From Nannocystis punicea (lineage in GTDB: Bacteria > Myxococcota_A > Polyangia > Nannocystales > Nannocystaceae): a stretch of DNA of 64,000 nt. The stretch covers positions 1,178,001 to 1,242,000 of the forward strand of contig NZ_CP114040.1 of NCBI RefSeq assembly GCF_026965555.1, read 5' to 3'. Below the pieces are notes generated by a model. The model was given only the letters and a program-made list of their open reading frames with translations, had not been told where the DNA came from and ran no database searches. Below are positions 26,101 through 34,041 of this stretch, one piece after another. Within the stretch, counting starts at the first letter, position 1. Every line of letters starts with the position of its first letter. A program made the position numbers and the translations under genes.

Positions 26101-26655
26101 CTTCTCGTATTCGGACTCGGCGCGGGCGAACCGCTCGTTGTCGGCCTCGAAGTGCAGCTCGGCCAGGCGGAACAGGATCTCGGGGGTCCAGCTGGGGTCG
26201 GACGGGTTCTGCTTGAGGAAGCCGTCGTAGCGGGCGATCGCGGCCTCGCGCAGCTGCAGGGCCTTGGCCTTGTGGGCGGCGATCTCGGTGTCGAGCTGCT
26301 TCTGCAGCTTGCCGCGGCCGCGCTCGGCCTCGACCACGGTGACGATCGCCAGAGTGTCGGCGGCGACGGCGGTGGCCCGGCGGTAGCGGGCGAAGATCAG
26401 CTCGAGGTCGGCCAGCGCCTTGTCGTCCTCGGCGGTCTTCGGCAGGCGCGCCGGCGGGACCGACAGCGCGCGCCGGTCGACCGCGCCGGTCGGCTCGCGC
26501 GCGACGCCCGAGCCCGGCTCGCCGAGGACGCCCTGCCAGCCGGAGGGCGGCGGCAGCTCGCCGCGCGGCAGGGCGGCGGCCGGTGTGGCTGTCGCAAAAG
26601 ACAGGGCCCAAAGAGCAGGTGCCAAGAGCCATGGCCGGAAGGACAGGCGTCTCAT
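23188..26655 (-). CDS. Large TPR protein (GltD/AgmU-like), 1155 aa
   Basis: A signal peptide MRRLSFRPWLLAPALWALSF ends near ATPAAA, predicting a periplasmic protein. The remainder is almost wholly helical with many TPR-type repeats: PEILFRLAELHFEADNERF, AETWLRIGEIHYDLDEMRPAL, QYRYDYAESLYYSGQYLEAA and ADDALLRSGLNHVRFFEFD. Size, export and neighbours match the roughly 1200-residue periplasmic TPR protein of the Myxococcus gliding machinery, though no strict orthology can be shown here. Start and stop overlap both neighbours by ATGA, so three TPR genes are translationally coupled. The signal peptide is encoded by three palindrome half-sites. Confidence 0.87.
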   Translation of the reverse strand: MRRLSFRPWLLAPALWALSFATATPAAALPRGELPPPSGWQGVLGEPGSGVAREPTGAVDRRALSVPPARLPKTAEDDKALADLELIFARYRRATAVAADTLAIVTVVEAERGRGKLQKQLDTEIAAHKAKALQLREAAIARYDGFLKQNPSDPSWTPEILFRLAELHFEADNERFARAESEYEKALLAFEDRKDKKQTDVPPEPPKVDYSRSVALLHDLNARFPGYVHADAALYLMAILRFEEERFDESRQTMLALVCADRYGVPGPDGSGVVPARNFRAGDYNGCNPRKPGSKYIAETWLRIGEIHYDLDEMRPALEAYTEAARDTQGPYFDEATIRIAWTLYLQRDFPGAAARLDEYVRLAESMKAAGDDSAMALRDDAIRYIAKCYIEDDWDLDGNPDPAVGFVRLERDYKARGGEKHVPEIYAALGDLYAFQTDFKLAIKIWDAALARWPTAAAAPLLQKKILDAYVALGDKNGARTARDALANNFLRGTPWFYANEADTEAIDGAMKLVEEALVASAVERHAYAQSLRAAGDPRAEEEYKKAAAAYAAYLLRYPDTPSSYQYRYDYAESLYYSGQYLEAAREYITVRDSNTAASRQVDAAEGVVFSLEAYVEGEQKAGKLTLPDMPKQDAVKPPFDPKPIPEALVALQSAYDKLVAIKPDAKAAGSLAFKSGAISQRYFHWDEAETRFTRVIDDYCGENVAINAGFSIIDGKVIRGDLKAAQEWTEKLLQKGCGDAEQSEKFAGDLKTLGNAVRFQEANQLFEAGEFEAAADRYTALVDQAPKDPNADRALNNAAVAYEKIGRFGSASKTYERIYKQYPDSEFADDALLRSGLNHVRFFEFDDAVASYLVLAQDERYKDSEHRLLALKNAADLLDNLQQYKKSSDLFVRYAAKTADPKEAADASFRAASVLGKTDDHKAAETAFVAFLGKFGADPTQAAKSVEAHLRIGEARAARGDRKGAETAYRECVALYTARGLQAASDAADFPSEAQFLLSEYSLSDLLDFKLNGTGKKFADSAKVLFDKVVAASKSYDSVFPYRRIEWVLAAMFRRGYAFEVTAIKIREAPVPRELKEYSEPWFAYKDIVETEASKFEAKAIQLYEETIKRGKEYGVASEWTRKALERMNIYKPDQYPLLHDASVDLQLEDRRR
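26589..26648. repeat. Palindromes encoding the signal peptide of the 1155-aa TPR protein
   Basis: CTGTCGCAAAAGACAG (26589-26604), GGCCCAAAGAGCAGG, GCCAAGAGCCATGGCCGGAAG and GGACAGG follow one another. The coding strand through them gives LSFRPWLLAPALWALSF. Each piece fits the arms and loop of the dispersed family. Confidence 0.65.
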
Positions 26656-29342
26656 TCGCTGTCCTCCAGCGCCTCGGTGACGGCGCGGTCGATGTTCTTG
26701 ACGCTGCGGTCGCGGGTGCGCTCGAGGTCGCGGGCCAGCTCGAGCTCGGCCTCCTTGGTGGCCCAGGCGACGTCGAGCAGGCCGACGTCGGCGCGGATCG
26801 TCCAGTAGCGGAGGTCGGCGGCGACGTCGCGGATGCCGGCGTGGACGGCCTCGGCGGCGGTGACGTCGGCGCGCGGGCGCAGGGCCTCGAGCTCGTCGCG
26901 GTAGCGGGCGAGGTTGTCGCGCTCCTCGCGGAGGACGACGACGGCGCGGGCGAGGCGGGTCTGGGCGGCGGCGACCAGGCGCTTGCGGGCGGCGTCGAGG
27001 CGGACGAGCAGGCGCTGGCGGCGTTGCCACTGCTCGCGCACGCCCTCGCTGCCGCCGCCGGGCCACAGCTGACCGACGAGGACGTTGTGGGCGGTGATGG
27101 CGTCGCGGCGGGTGCCGGGCAGCGGGTCGGTGAAGCGGAGGGTGGCGCGGGCGACCTGCAGGCCGCGCTGGGCGTCTTCGAGGCTGTCCTCGAGCGCGCC
27201 GAGCTCGCTGCGCAGGGCCGCGGCCTCCTGGAAGAACGGGTCGGGCGAGCCGCGGCGCGACGACTCGCGGTGCATGTACTCGAGGCCGGCCAGGCGGGCG
27301 CGCAGGTCGGTGGTCCCGGCGCGGGCGGCGGCCAGCGGATCGGCGAGGTCGCTGACGCGGCGCAGCTGCTTCGACGGCCGCTCGAACAGGGCGTCGACGG
27401 CGCGGCGCATGTCGGCGAGCGGGCGGGTCGGGCTGCGGCCGACGGCGGTCAGCAGCGCCTCGCCGGCCTCGCCGAGGTCGCGGCCGGCGCGGTCGAGGGC
27501 CTGCCAGTGGGCGCCGAGGTCGGTGAACAGCAGCGCGCGCTCGGGCGAGGCCGCGGCGATCTCCATGCGCTCGAGCAGGGCCATGGTCTCGCGCAGCAGG
27601 TGCTCGGTCTCACCTGTCTCTCGGGCCAGGCGCTCGGCCTGGACCGCGCGCGGCAGGTTGCGGGCCAGCGGGATGGCGGCGCGAGGGACGAGGGTGTCGA
27701 GGGCGAAGTGGCGCGGGTCGGAGCGGATGACTGCGCCGACGTAGTCGAGGGCGTCGCTGCCGACCGCCAGGGCCGGCGCGACGGCCTTGTACTGGTCGTC
27801 GAAGTGGCGGCGCAGGGCGGCGAACTCGTCCTCCGCGGCCTTCCAGTTGCGGCGGCGGATCTGCAGCTTGCCGCGCAGCGACTTGGCCTCGGCCGCGGCC
27901 GGGCTGTGGGGCGTCTCGCGCAGCAGCTGGTCGAGCGCGGCCAGGGCGGCCTCATGGCGGTCGGCGCGGAGCAGGGTCCAGGCGATCTCGTACAGCGCCG
28001 AGGAGTACAGCGGCGAGGCGCGGCCGATCGAGCGGTACGACAGCAACGCCGCGTCGAAGTCGCCGCGGTCGTGGAAGATCCGCGCGCGGGCCATCCACGA
28101 CAGCTCGCGGATCTCCTGCTCCGCCGCGCCGGGCAGGCTGCGGGTGGCGACGATCCGGTCGAAGCGGACGATCGCGTCGTCGAGCCGGCCGAGCGCGGCC
28201 GCGGCGGCGCCGGCGACGTAGGTGGCGCGCAGCAGGCTGCGCCAGGCCGGCGCGGATGTCCCGAGAGGCAGGTCGGCCGGGACGAGGCCGTCGAGCTCGG
28301 CCAGCGCCTCGGCGTACTCCTTCGACAGGAACAGGAAGCGGCCCCAGGCGTAGCGCAGCTCGGCGATCCGCTGGTCCGGCGGGACGGCGGCGACCCAGCC
28401 GCGCAGGCGGGTGACGTCGAGCGCGCTGAGCTCGCTGCCGGGGCCGCGGTCGCCGTCGAGGCCGACCGACTGCATGCGCGCGCGCAGCTCGGGCATGACG
28501 GACAGGCCCTGCTTGCGCGCGTGGCCGCGGGCTCGCGCCGGCGCGGCCAGCTCGAGCAGGCGGGCGACGCTGCGCTGGTGGAGGCGGCGCGCCTCGGGGC
28601 CGGCGTCGGCGAGCGTGAGCGAGAAGCACTCGCTGGCCCACCGGCGCATGCGCAGCTGCAGCAGCGCCTCGCCGAGGTAGTAGCGGGCCTGGACGGCCGC
28701 CGGGGTGCCGGGGGCGTTCTCCAGCAGGTCGAGGAAGACGATCGCGGCGCCCTCGGCGTCGCCGCCCTCGAGCTGGACCTGACCTGCGACCAGGCGCTCG
28801 GCCAGCTCGGCGGTGCTCGGGGTCGCGGCGGCGGCTGCCACCTGCTCGGCGGCCTTGATCGCGTCCTCGGCGTCGCTGAGCAGGCGGGCCGCGTCGCCGC
28901 TCGGGGCGGGGCCTTCGGCCGCGGTCTGGACGCGCGGGCCGGGGGCGGCGAGCACGGGCGAGCGCAGGGCCGCGGGGCCCGGGGCCAGCGCGGCGAGCAG
29001 CGGCGGGGATGTCTGAAAGGACATGGCGCCGGGGACAGGCAAGAGGGCGGCGACCGGCGAGAGCTGGGCGGCCAGCGCGGGTGCTCGCGAGGCGGCGGGG
29101 GCCGGGGCGAGGGGCGCGGCCGGCGAGGGGGCGGATGTCCGGAGGGACATGGCGCCCGGGACAGGCGCGAGGGCGGCGGCGGGCGCGGGCGGGGCGGCGA
29201 TCACGGGTGACCGCAGGGACATGCCGAAAGGGACAGGTGCGAAGAGACCTGCTCCTACGGGCATGTCCCATGGCGCAGCCGCGGCCGCCGCGGGGGCGAG
29301 CAGGGCGCAGGCCAGGGCCAGGCGGGCGAGGGCGCGCGACAT
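26652..29342 (-). CDS. TPR-type envelope protein, 896 aa
   Basis: A signal peptide (MSRALARLALACALLAPAAA) is followed by about 120 residues of Ala/Pro linker holding three near-identical peptides: PVPFGMSLRSP, PVPGAMSLRTS and PVPGAMSFQTS. Each is encoded by a copy of the dispersed palindrome. Helical repeats of TPR type follow (ARYYLGEALLQLRMRRWASE, ALYEIAWTLLRADRHEAALA). The last 180 residues look coiled-coil, such as RLDAARKRLVAAAQTRLARA. The stop overlaps the next start (ATGA). It is probably periplasmic, part of the same machine as the neighbouring TPR proteins. Confidence 0.85.
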   Translation of the reverse strand: MSRALARLALACALLAPAAAAAAPWDMPVGAGLFAPVPFGMSLRSPVIAAPPAPAAALAPVPGAMSLRTSAPSPAAPLAPAPAASRAPALAAQLSPVAALLPVPGAMSFQTSPPLLAALAPGPAALRSPVLAAPGPRVQTAAEGPAPSGDAARLLSDAEDAIKAAEQVAAAAATPSTAELAERLVAGQVQLEGGDAEGAAIVFLDLLENAPGTPAAVQARYYLGEALLQLRMRRWASECFSLTLADAGPEARRLHQRSVARLLELAAPARARGHARKQGLSVMPELRARMQSVGLDGDRGPGSELSALDVTRLRGWVAAVPPDQRIAELRYAWGRFLFLSKEYAEALAELDGLVPADLPLGTSAPAWRSLLRATYVAGAAAAALGRLDDAIVRFDRIVATRSLPGAAEQEIRELSWMARARIFHDRGDFDAALLSYRSIGRASPLYSSALYEIAWTLLRADRHEAALAALDQLLRETPHSPAAAEAKSLRGKLQIRRRNWKAAEDEFAALRRHFDDQYKAVAPALAVGSDALDYVGAVIRSDPRHFALDTLVPRAAIPLARNLPRAVQAERLARETGETEHLLRETMALLERMEIAAASPERALLFTDLGAHWQALDRAGRDLGEAGEALLTAVGRSPTRPLADMRRAVDALFERPSKQLRRVSDLADPLAAARAGTTDLRARLAGLEYMHRESSRRGSPDPFFQEAAALRSELGALEDSLEDAQRGLQVARATLRFTDPLPGTRRDAITAHNVLVGQLWPGGGSEGVREQWQRRQRLLVRLDAARKRLVAAAQTRLARAVVVLREERDNLARYRDELEALRPRADVTAAEAVHAGIRDVAADLRYWTIRADVGLLDVAWATKEAELELARDLERTRDRSVKNIDRAVTEALEDSE
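29000..29272. repeat. Palindrome copies forming a protein linker
   Basis: Copies at about 29008-29035 (ATGTCTGAAAGGACATGGCGCCGGGGACAGG), 29131-29161 and 29215-29272 are spaced by Ala/Pro-coding DNA. On the coding strand each gives PVPxxMSxxxS. Confidence 0.7.
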
Positions 29343-29346
29343 GGGG

Positions 29347-30162
29347 TCACTTGCCGGGCGCGGCCGCGGCGGGCTCGGCCTTCGGTGCGGCCGCGGCCGC
29401 GGCGGCGCCGTCCTGGCCGACGACCTGGAACTCGACGGCGGGGCGGTCCTTCATCTCGGTGGTGAGGTTGCCGCGCTCGTAGCCCTTGCTGACCAGCTTG
29501 AAGTTGCCGCCCTCGGTGACGTTGAAGCCGTAGGTCTGCGGCGACTTGAAGGTGTAGCCGCGCAGGTAGGTGAAGACGCCGTAGCCCTGGCCCTGGTAGG
29601 TGAGCTCGATGCGGGCCTCGTGCGGGCCGGGCGGCAAGGTGCCGTCGAACACGAGGATCTCGTCCTCGGCGTCGAGGCCGCCCGACTCGTCGCTGCGGGC
29701 GAAGATCTGCGCGCCGTCGAGGGTGTAGACGATCCGCACCAGGCGGAAGCCGACGCCCATGAGGTTGCGGTGGGCCAGGACGACGCGGCCGCCGGCGGCG
29801 ACGCCCGCCATCACAGTGTCCCGAAGGACAGCCAGCCGCGCCTTGCTGCGGAAGATCTTGTCCTTGAGGCTGTTGACCTCGGCCTCGATGCCGTCGAGGC
29901 GGTCGCCGTAGAGGTCCGAGGTGCGCGCGCTGGCGGCCGGGTCCTCGCCGAGCAGACTGCCCTCGCTCTTGGCCGGGGTGGGCGCCTGCGCGGTCGGCTG
30001 GGCCGGCGCCGGATCGGCAGACGCAGGCGCCGCGGTCGGGGCCGCAGCGGCAGGCTCCTTGGCCTTCTTCGGGGCGGGAGCTGCGTGGGCCCACGTGCCG
30101 GCGCCGGCGAGGGCGAGGACGAGGGCGGCTGTGGAGAGCCGGCGCGACGGCGAGGCGACCAT
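29347..30162 (-). CDS. Exported protein opening the TPR operon, 271 aa
   Basis: A signal peptide ends at AHAAPAP near residue 25. An Ala/Pro/Thr linker runs to about residue 75, then a short helix (DRLDGIEAEVNSLKDKI) and a beta-rich domain: VVLAHRNLMGVGFRLVRIVY, LDAEDEILVFDGTLPPGPHE, and LTYQGQGYGVFTYLRGYTFK. The tail is Ala/Pro. It lies 4 bases upstream of the 896-aa gene. By order and domain type it may be the counterpart of a small periplasmic Glt component, but I cannot name it firmly. A palindrome copy lies in the coding region at 29817-29830. Confidence 0.82.
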   Translation of the reverse strand: MVASPSRRLSTAALVLALAGAGTWAHAAPAPKKAKEPAAAAPTAAPASADPAPAQPTAQAPTPAKSEGSLLGEDPAASARTSDLYGDRLDGIEAEVNSLKDKIFRSKARLAVLRDTVMAGVAAGGRVVLAHRNLMGVGFRLVRIVYTLDGAQIFARSDESGGLDAEDEILVFDGTLPPGPHEARIELTYQGQGYGVFTYLRGYTFKSPQTYGFNVTEGGNFKLVSKGYERGNLTTEMKDRPAVEFQVVGQDGAAAAAAAPKAEPAAAAPGK

Positions 30163-30428
30163 CGCAGACAGGCTACCAAGGCGCGTAATTCTGAGCCAGT
30201 CGGACGACAATTCGCGGGACTCCGAGGGTGCGTGCAGGAGGAGGGCGGGATCGAACCAGCGGCGACCGCGCTCGAGATCGTGCTGGGGCCACGAGTGATT
30301 CGCTGGTGCGGCGATCTAAGTAGTGGCCAGATCGCGGCGGTCCTGCCGAGAGCTGGAGCGATCGGCGGAGGGACGCGGCGGATCGCCCGAACGCGCGGCT
30401 GCTTGGCGTGTTCGCGGTGTGAGGGCGG

Positions 30429-30446
30429 CCTGTCCCGCAGGACAGG
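30429..30446. terminator. CCTGTCC/GGACAGG hairpin just past a stop codon
   Basis: CCTGTCC-CGCA-GGACAGG, a perfect 7-bp stem, lies 4 bases beyond the stop of the leftward gene ending at 30451. It is a member of the dispersed family in a terminator-like position. Confidence 0.6.
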
Positions 30447-30450
30447 CGGC

Positions 30451-31124
30451 TCACCGCTTCCGCGGCTTGTCGGGCTCGCACGCGCCCGCGTGGGCGGTGA
30501 TCCAGCGGGCGGCGAGCTCCGGCGGAGTGGCGGTGCCGAGGTAGCGATCCATGAAGTCGACCAGGCCCTGATCGACGCAGTTCGGCGTGCACTCCAGCGG
30601 CTCGTCGAGGTCTTCGGAGGTGATCACGAGCTTGCCCCGCTTCAGACGATAGTCATGGGGACGGGGGAGGTCGTCGTGGTCCGTCGGGGCGTGTTGGCCG
30701 TGCGGCCACTCGGTGTGCCGCCGGGCGAGGCTGAAGCCGCCCGCGGGGCCGTAGGTCAGCGCGAAGCGAGTGCGCTTGTAGATCCGCCGCTGGCCGAGGG
30801 CGCGCAGGGCCGGATCGCCCATGACCTCGACCAGCGAGTCGCCCCAGAACGCCCAGGCCGTCAAGACACCGCAGTGCCAGGCGGTGTGGTCGAGCTCGTG
30901 ATCGAGGGCCCGCGGCGGCCGAGGGACGGCTTCGGCGGGCTCGGGCGGCGGGTCGACGGATGCGGCCGCCGCGAAATTGGGGGGAGGCGCGGCTCGACGG
31001 ATGCGGGCGTCGGCGGCAGAGGCGGCGGTTCGGCCCGCTCTGGTGCGGCGGGAGGTGAACACGCGGCGCCTGCGAGCACGAGCGCCGACCAGGATGGGGG
31101 AGCGGGCCGAGGGCGCGGCGGCAT
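30451..31124 (-). pseudogene. Lipoprotein gene with a frameshift, about 224 aa if joined
   Basis: The start at MPPRPRPAPPSW gives a lipoprotein signal ending at LAGAACS in one frame. A Pro-rich linker follows. The downstream domain (DHTAWHCGVLTAWAFWGDSL, KRTRFALTYGPAGGFSLARR, EPLECTPNCVDQGLVDFMDRY) continues only in another frame. The switch must occur near the run of six G at 30979-30984. Either the gene is broken or the run was miscounted. The C-terminal domain has a conserved look with Trp and paired Cys, but no family is recognised. Confidence 0.6.
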
Positions 31125-31374
31125 TCGAATCTCACTCCGGGGCGATGAGGAACCGTCGGGTCTGTTGGCCGCGGCGGGATGAGGATCGAAGCTGGCGGAC
31201 CCTTCCGGATGGAAGTGCGGAGCCGGGATGGGCGGTGAGGACGGATTGCAGTGCGGAAGAGATCGGGCGAGCGGAGCGGTCGCAGGCGCCGCGATGGCTT
31301 CGACCGTGCGCGTTTGTTTGGTAGAGGCCGGGTCTTCGCGAGGGCGCTTCGCTCGACTCGCGGGACCGATAGGC

Positions 31375-31433
31375 GTCATGGACATGTCGTCAAAGACATG
31401 TTCGAATGGACATGCCCCGACGCACATGTTTTA
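31375..31433. repeat. Cluster of dispersed palindromes downstream of metK
   Basis: GTCATGGACATGTCG, CAAAGACATGTTCG, AATGGACATGCCCC and CGCACATGTTTTAAATGAC follow each other, four half-sites in 59 bases. Confidence 0.7.
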
Positions 31434-31441
31434 AATGACGA

Positions 31442-31474
31442 AGCGCGACCGCGGCACGGGGCCGGGGTCGCGCT
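31442..31474 (-). terminator. Hairpin after metK
   Basis: AGCGCGACC (31442-31450) pairs with GGTCGCGCT (31466-31474) in a 9-bp stem, 20 bases past the metK stop. There is no U tract. Confidence 0.55.
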
Positions 31475-31493
31475 GCGACGAGGAGCCGGAGGC

Positions 31494-32651
<1,158 letters not shown>

Positions 32652-32713
32652 GTGGACTCTCGGTGGCCTGAACGGCGGTTGACGTAAGGATTGGCACCCG
32701 CGGGCGCGGCGCG

Positions 32714-32742
32714 AGCATATGCGCGCCTTTTGCGCAGGGCAA
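32714..32742 (-). promoter_or_regulatory. Sigma-70-like promoter of metK
   Basis: On the minus strand TTGCCC (32737-32742) and TATGCT (32714-32719) are separated by exactly 17 bases. The leader would be about 55 bases and shows no SAM-riboswitch pattern that I can recognise. Confidence 0.55.
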
Positions 32743-32835
32743 GCGCTTTGCGGCCCTTTCGCGGCGATCTCACGCGGGCCAGGCCCGCTGGTCACGCAGG
32801 CCGCTGCCAACCCTCACACGCCCCGCACGAGGGCG

Positions 32836-33963
32836 TCATGGTGCAGCAGGCATGCCCCAGGACGTCGGCTCGGGCACGAGGCGCAGGTTCAGCGTGAAGG
32901 CCGGATCGCCTTCGCTGTCGGGCGGCAACTCGATGAACAGATACGGCGCGACGCCGGCCGCCCGCCGAGCCGCGAGGCGATCGACCACGACGCGCGCCGG
33001 ACCGCCGGTGCCGGCCGCGCAGGCCAGTTCGTCCGTCGCAAGGCAGCCGGGCGTGCGCACGGCGAGGCCGACGTCCGGACGACTGACCGTGATCTCGAGC
33101 GCCCGCGCCGGCGGCACCGCAGGCAGGTCGAGCTGCAACACCCGCTCGCGCAGGCCGGCGCCGCCGCAGCTGTGGGCGTGCGCGTCGGTCTGCGGCAGGG
33201 CCGGATCGACGACCAGCGCGCCCTGGCCCTCGCTCAGCACCACCGGCGTACGCAGAGCGGTGCTGCAGGTGTCGGCCGGCAAGGTGGTGCACTCGGACGC
33301 CTCGCCCGGGGCGGCGGCCATGCACAGGGTGCCCGCGACGCAGCGCCCGCGCGAGGCCGGCTCGCACACCTCTCCGGCGAGGAGGACCCGGGTCAGACCG
33401 ATGTCGAGCTCGTAGCTCAGGGGATCGAGGGCGTCCTCGGGGGCTGGCTTTTCAGACAGGTCCGAAAAGACAGTCGGGTCGACGCCGACGGCGAGGCGCA
33501 GGACGGTGCCGCCGGCGAGGTCGCGCAGCTCGAGCGGAGCGTCGGTGGCGCAGGCGATCTCTCGCCCCCCGAGGCAGTCGTCGGGGGCGAGCGAGAGGAC
33601 GGGGGTGAAGCCGACCCCGCGGGCAGCGACGCGCAGGTCGGCCCGCACCGGGACCTCGACGCGGAGGAAGCCGTCCGGGCCGCCGCCGCCGCAGGCCCCG
33701 CCGATCGCCGCGTCGACCTTCATCGGCCGCAGGTTGCCGAAGTAGCGCCCGTGCGACACCAGCAGGGCGTCGTCGCAGGCGTCGGCGGGCGCGGGCGCCT
33801 CGGCCCACACGCCGCTGGTGCTGCTGTCGTCCGGGCCGCCGCCCTCGGTCGTCTCCGCGCCCGGCCCGTTGCAGGCCGCGTGCGCGAGCGTGAGCGCGAG
33901 CAGGCCGAAGGTCGCGCGTGCAGGCGCGAGGACGCGAGCTGTGCGGTACGCGGCGGGCGACAT
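32836..33963 (-). CDS. Cys-rich lipoprotein, 375 aa
   Basis: The signal peptide ends in lipobox AHAAC near residue 31. A short Ser/Thr linker follows, then three beta-rich segments, each with paired Cys and Asp-rich loops: DACDDALLVSHGRYFGNLR, SLAPDDCLGGREIACATDAP and PGCLATDELACAAGTGG. The repeated strand pattern LRVEVPVRADLRVAARG resembles bacterial pre-peptidase-like sandwich domains. It is probably surface-exposed, with unknown function. A palindrome copy lies inside the gene near 33449-33476. Confidence 0.82.
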   Translation of the reverse strand: MSPAAYRTARVLAPARATFGLLALTLAHAACNGPGAETTEGGGPDDSSTSGVWAEAPAPADACDDALLVSHGRYFGNLRPMKVDAAIGGACGGGGPDGFLRVEVPVRADLRVAARGVGFTPVLSLAPDDCLGGREIACATDAPLELRDLAGGTVLRLAVGVDPTVFSDLSEKPAPEDALDPLSYELDIGLTRVLLAGEVCEPASRGRCVAGTLCMAAAPGEASECTTLPADTCSTALRTPVVLSEGQGALVVDPALPQTDAHAHSCGGAGLRERVLQLDLPAVPPARALEITVSRPDVGLAVRTPGCLATDELACAAGTGGPARVVVDRLAARRAAGVAPYLFIELPPDSEGDPAFTLNLRLVPEPTSWGMPAAP

Positions 33964-34041
33964 CTGCGCAGCAGGCAGGATAACCAAGATCCGGGCGAGT
34001 TTCACTTCCGTCAGGACCGTGAGCGCTGTACCTTGCGAGCC

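Larger units (their letters stand above)
31125..31493. other. Intergenic stretch with palindrome cluster
   Basis: No gene is seen. It holds the palindrome cluster at 31375-31433 and the metK 3' hairpin. Confidence 0.5.

Noticed and set aside
26583..29210. Very long plus-strand open frame rich in Gly, Ala, Val and Arg
   Set aside because: It is the antisense shadow of the 896-aa TPR gene. In this GC-rich DNA antisense frames stay open for kilobases. Composition and lack of start signals argue against coding. The same holds for the long plus-strand frames at 1075-2853, 9887-11620, 14432-16456, 23230-26808, 36532-39654 and 59968-62220.
30236..30262. GGTTCGATCCCGCC on the minus strand, resembling a tRNA T-loop
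   Set aside because: The bases on either side do not form the 5-bp T stem, and no acceptor, D or anticodon arm can be built around it.
31375..31433. ACATGTCC palindromes as a transcription-factor operator
   Set aside because: Copies are too numerous, sit mostly at 3' ends and inside genes, and vary in arm length and loop. A classical operator would cluster near promoters.
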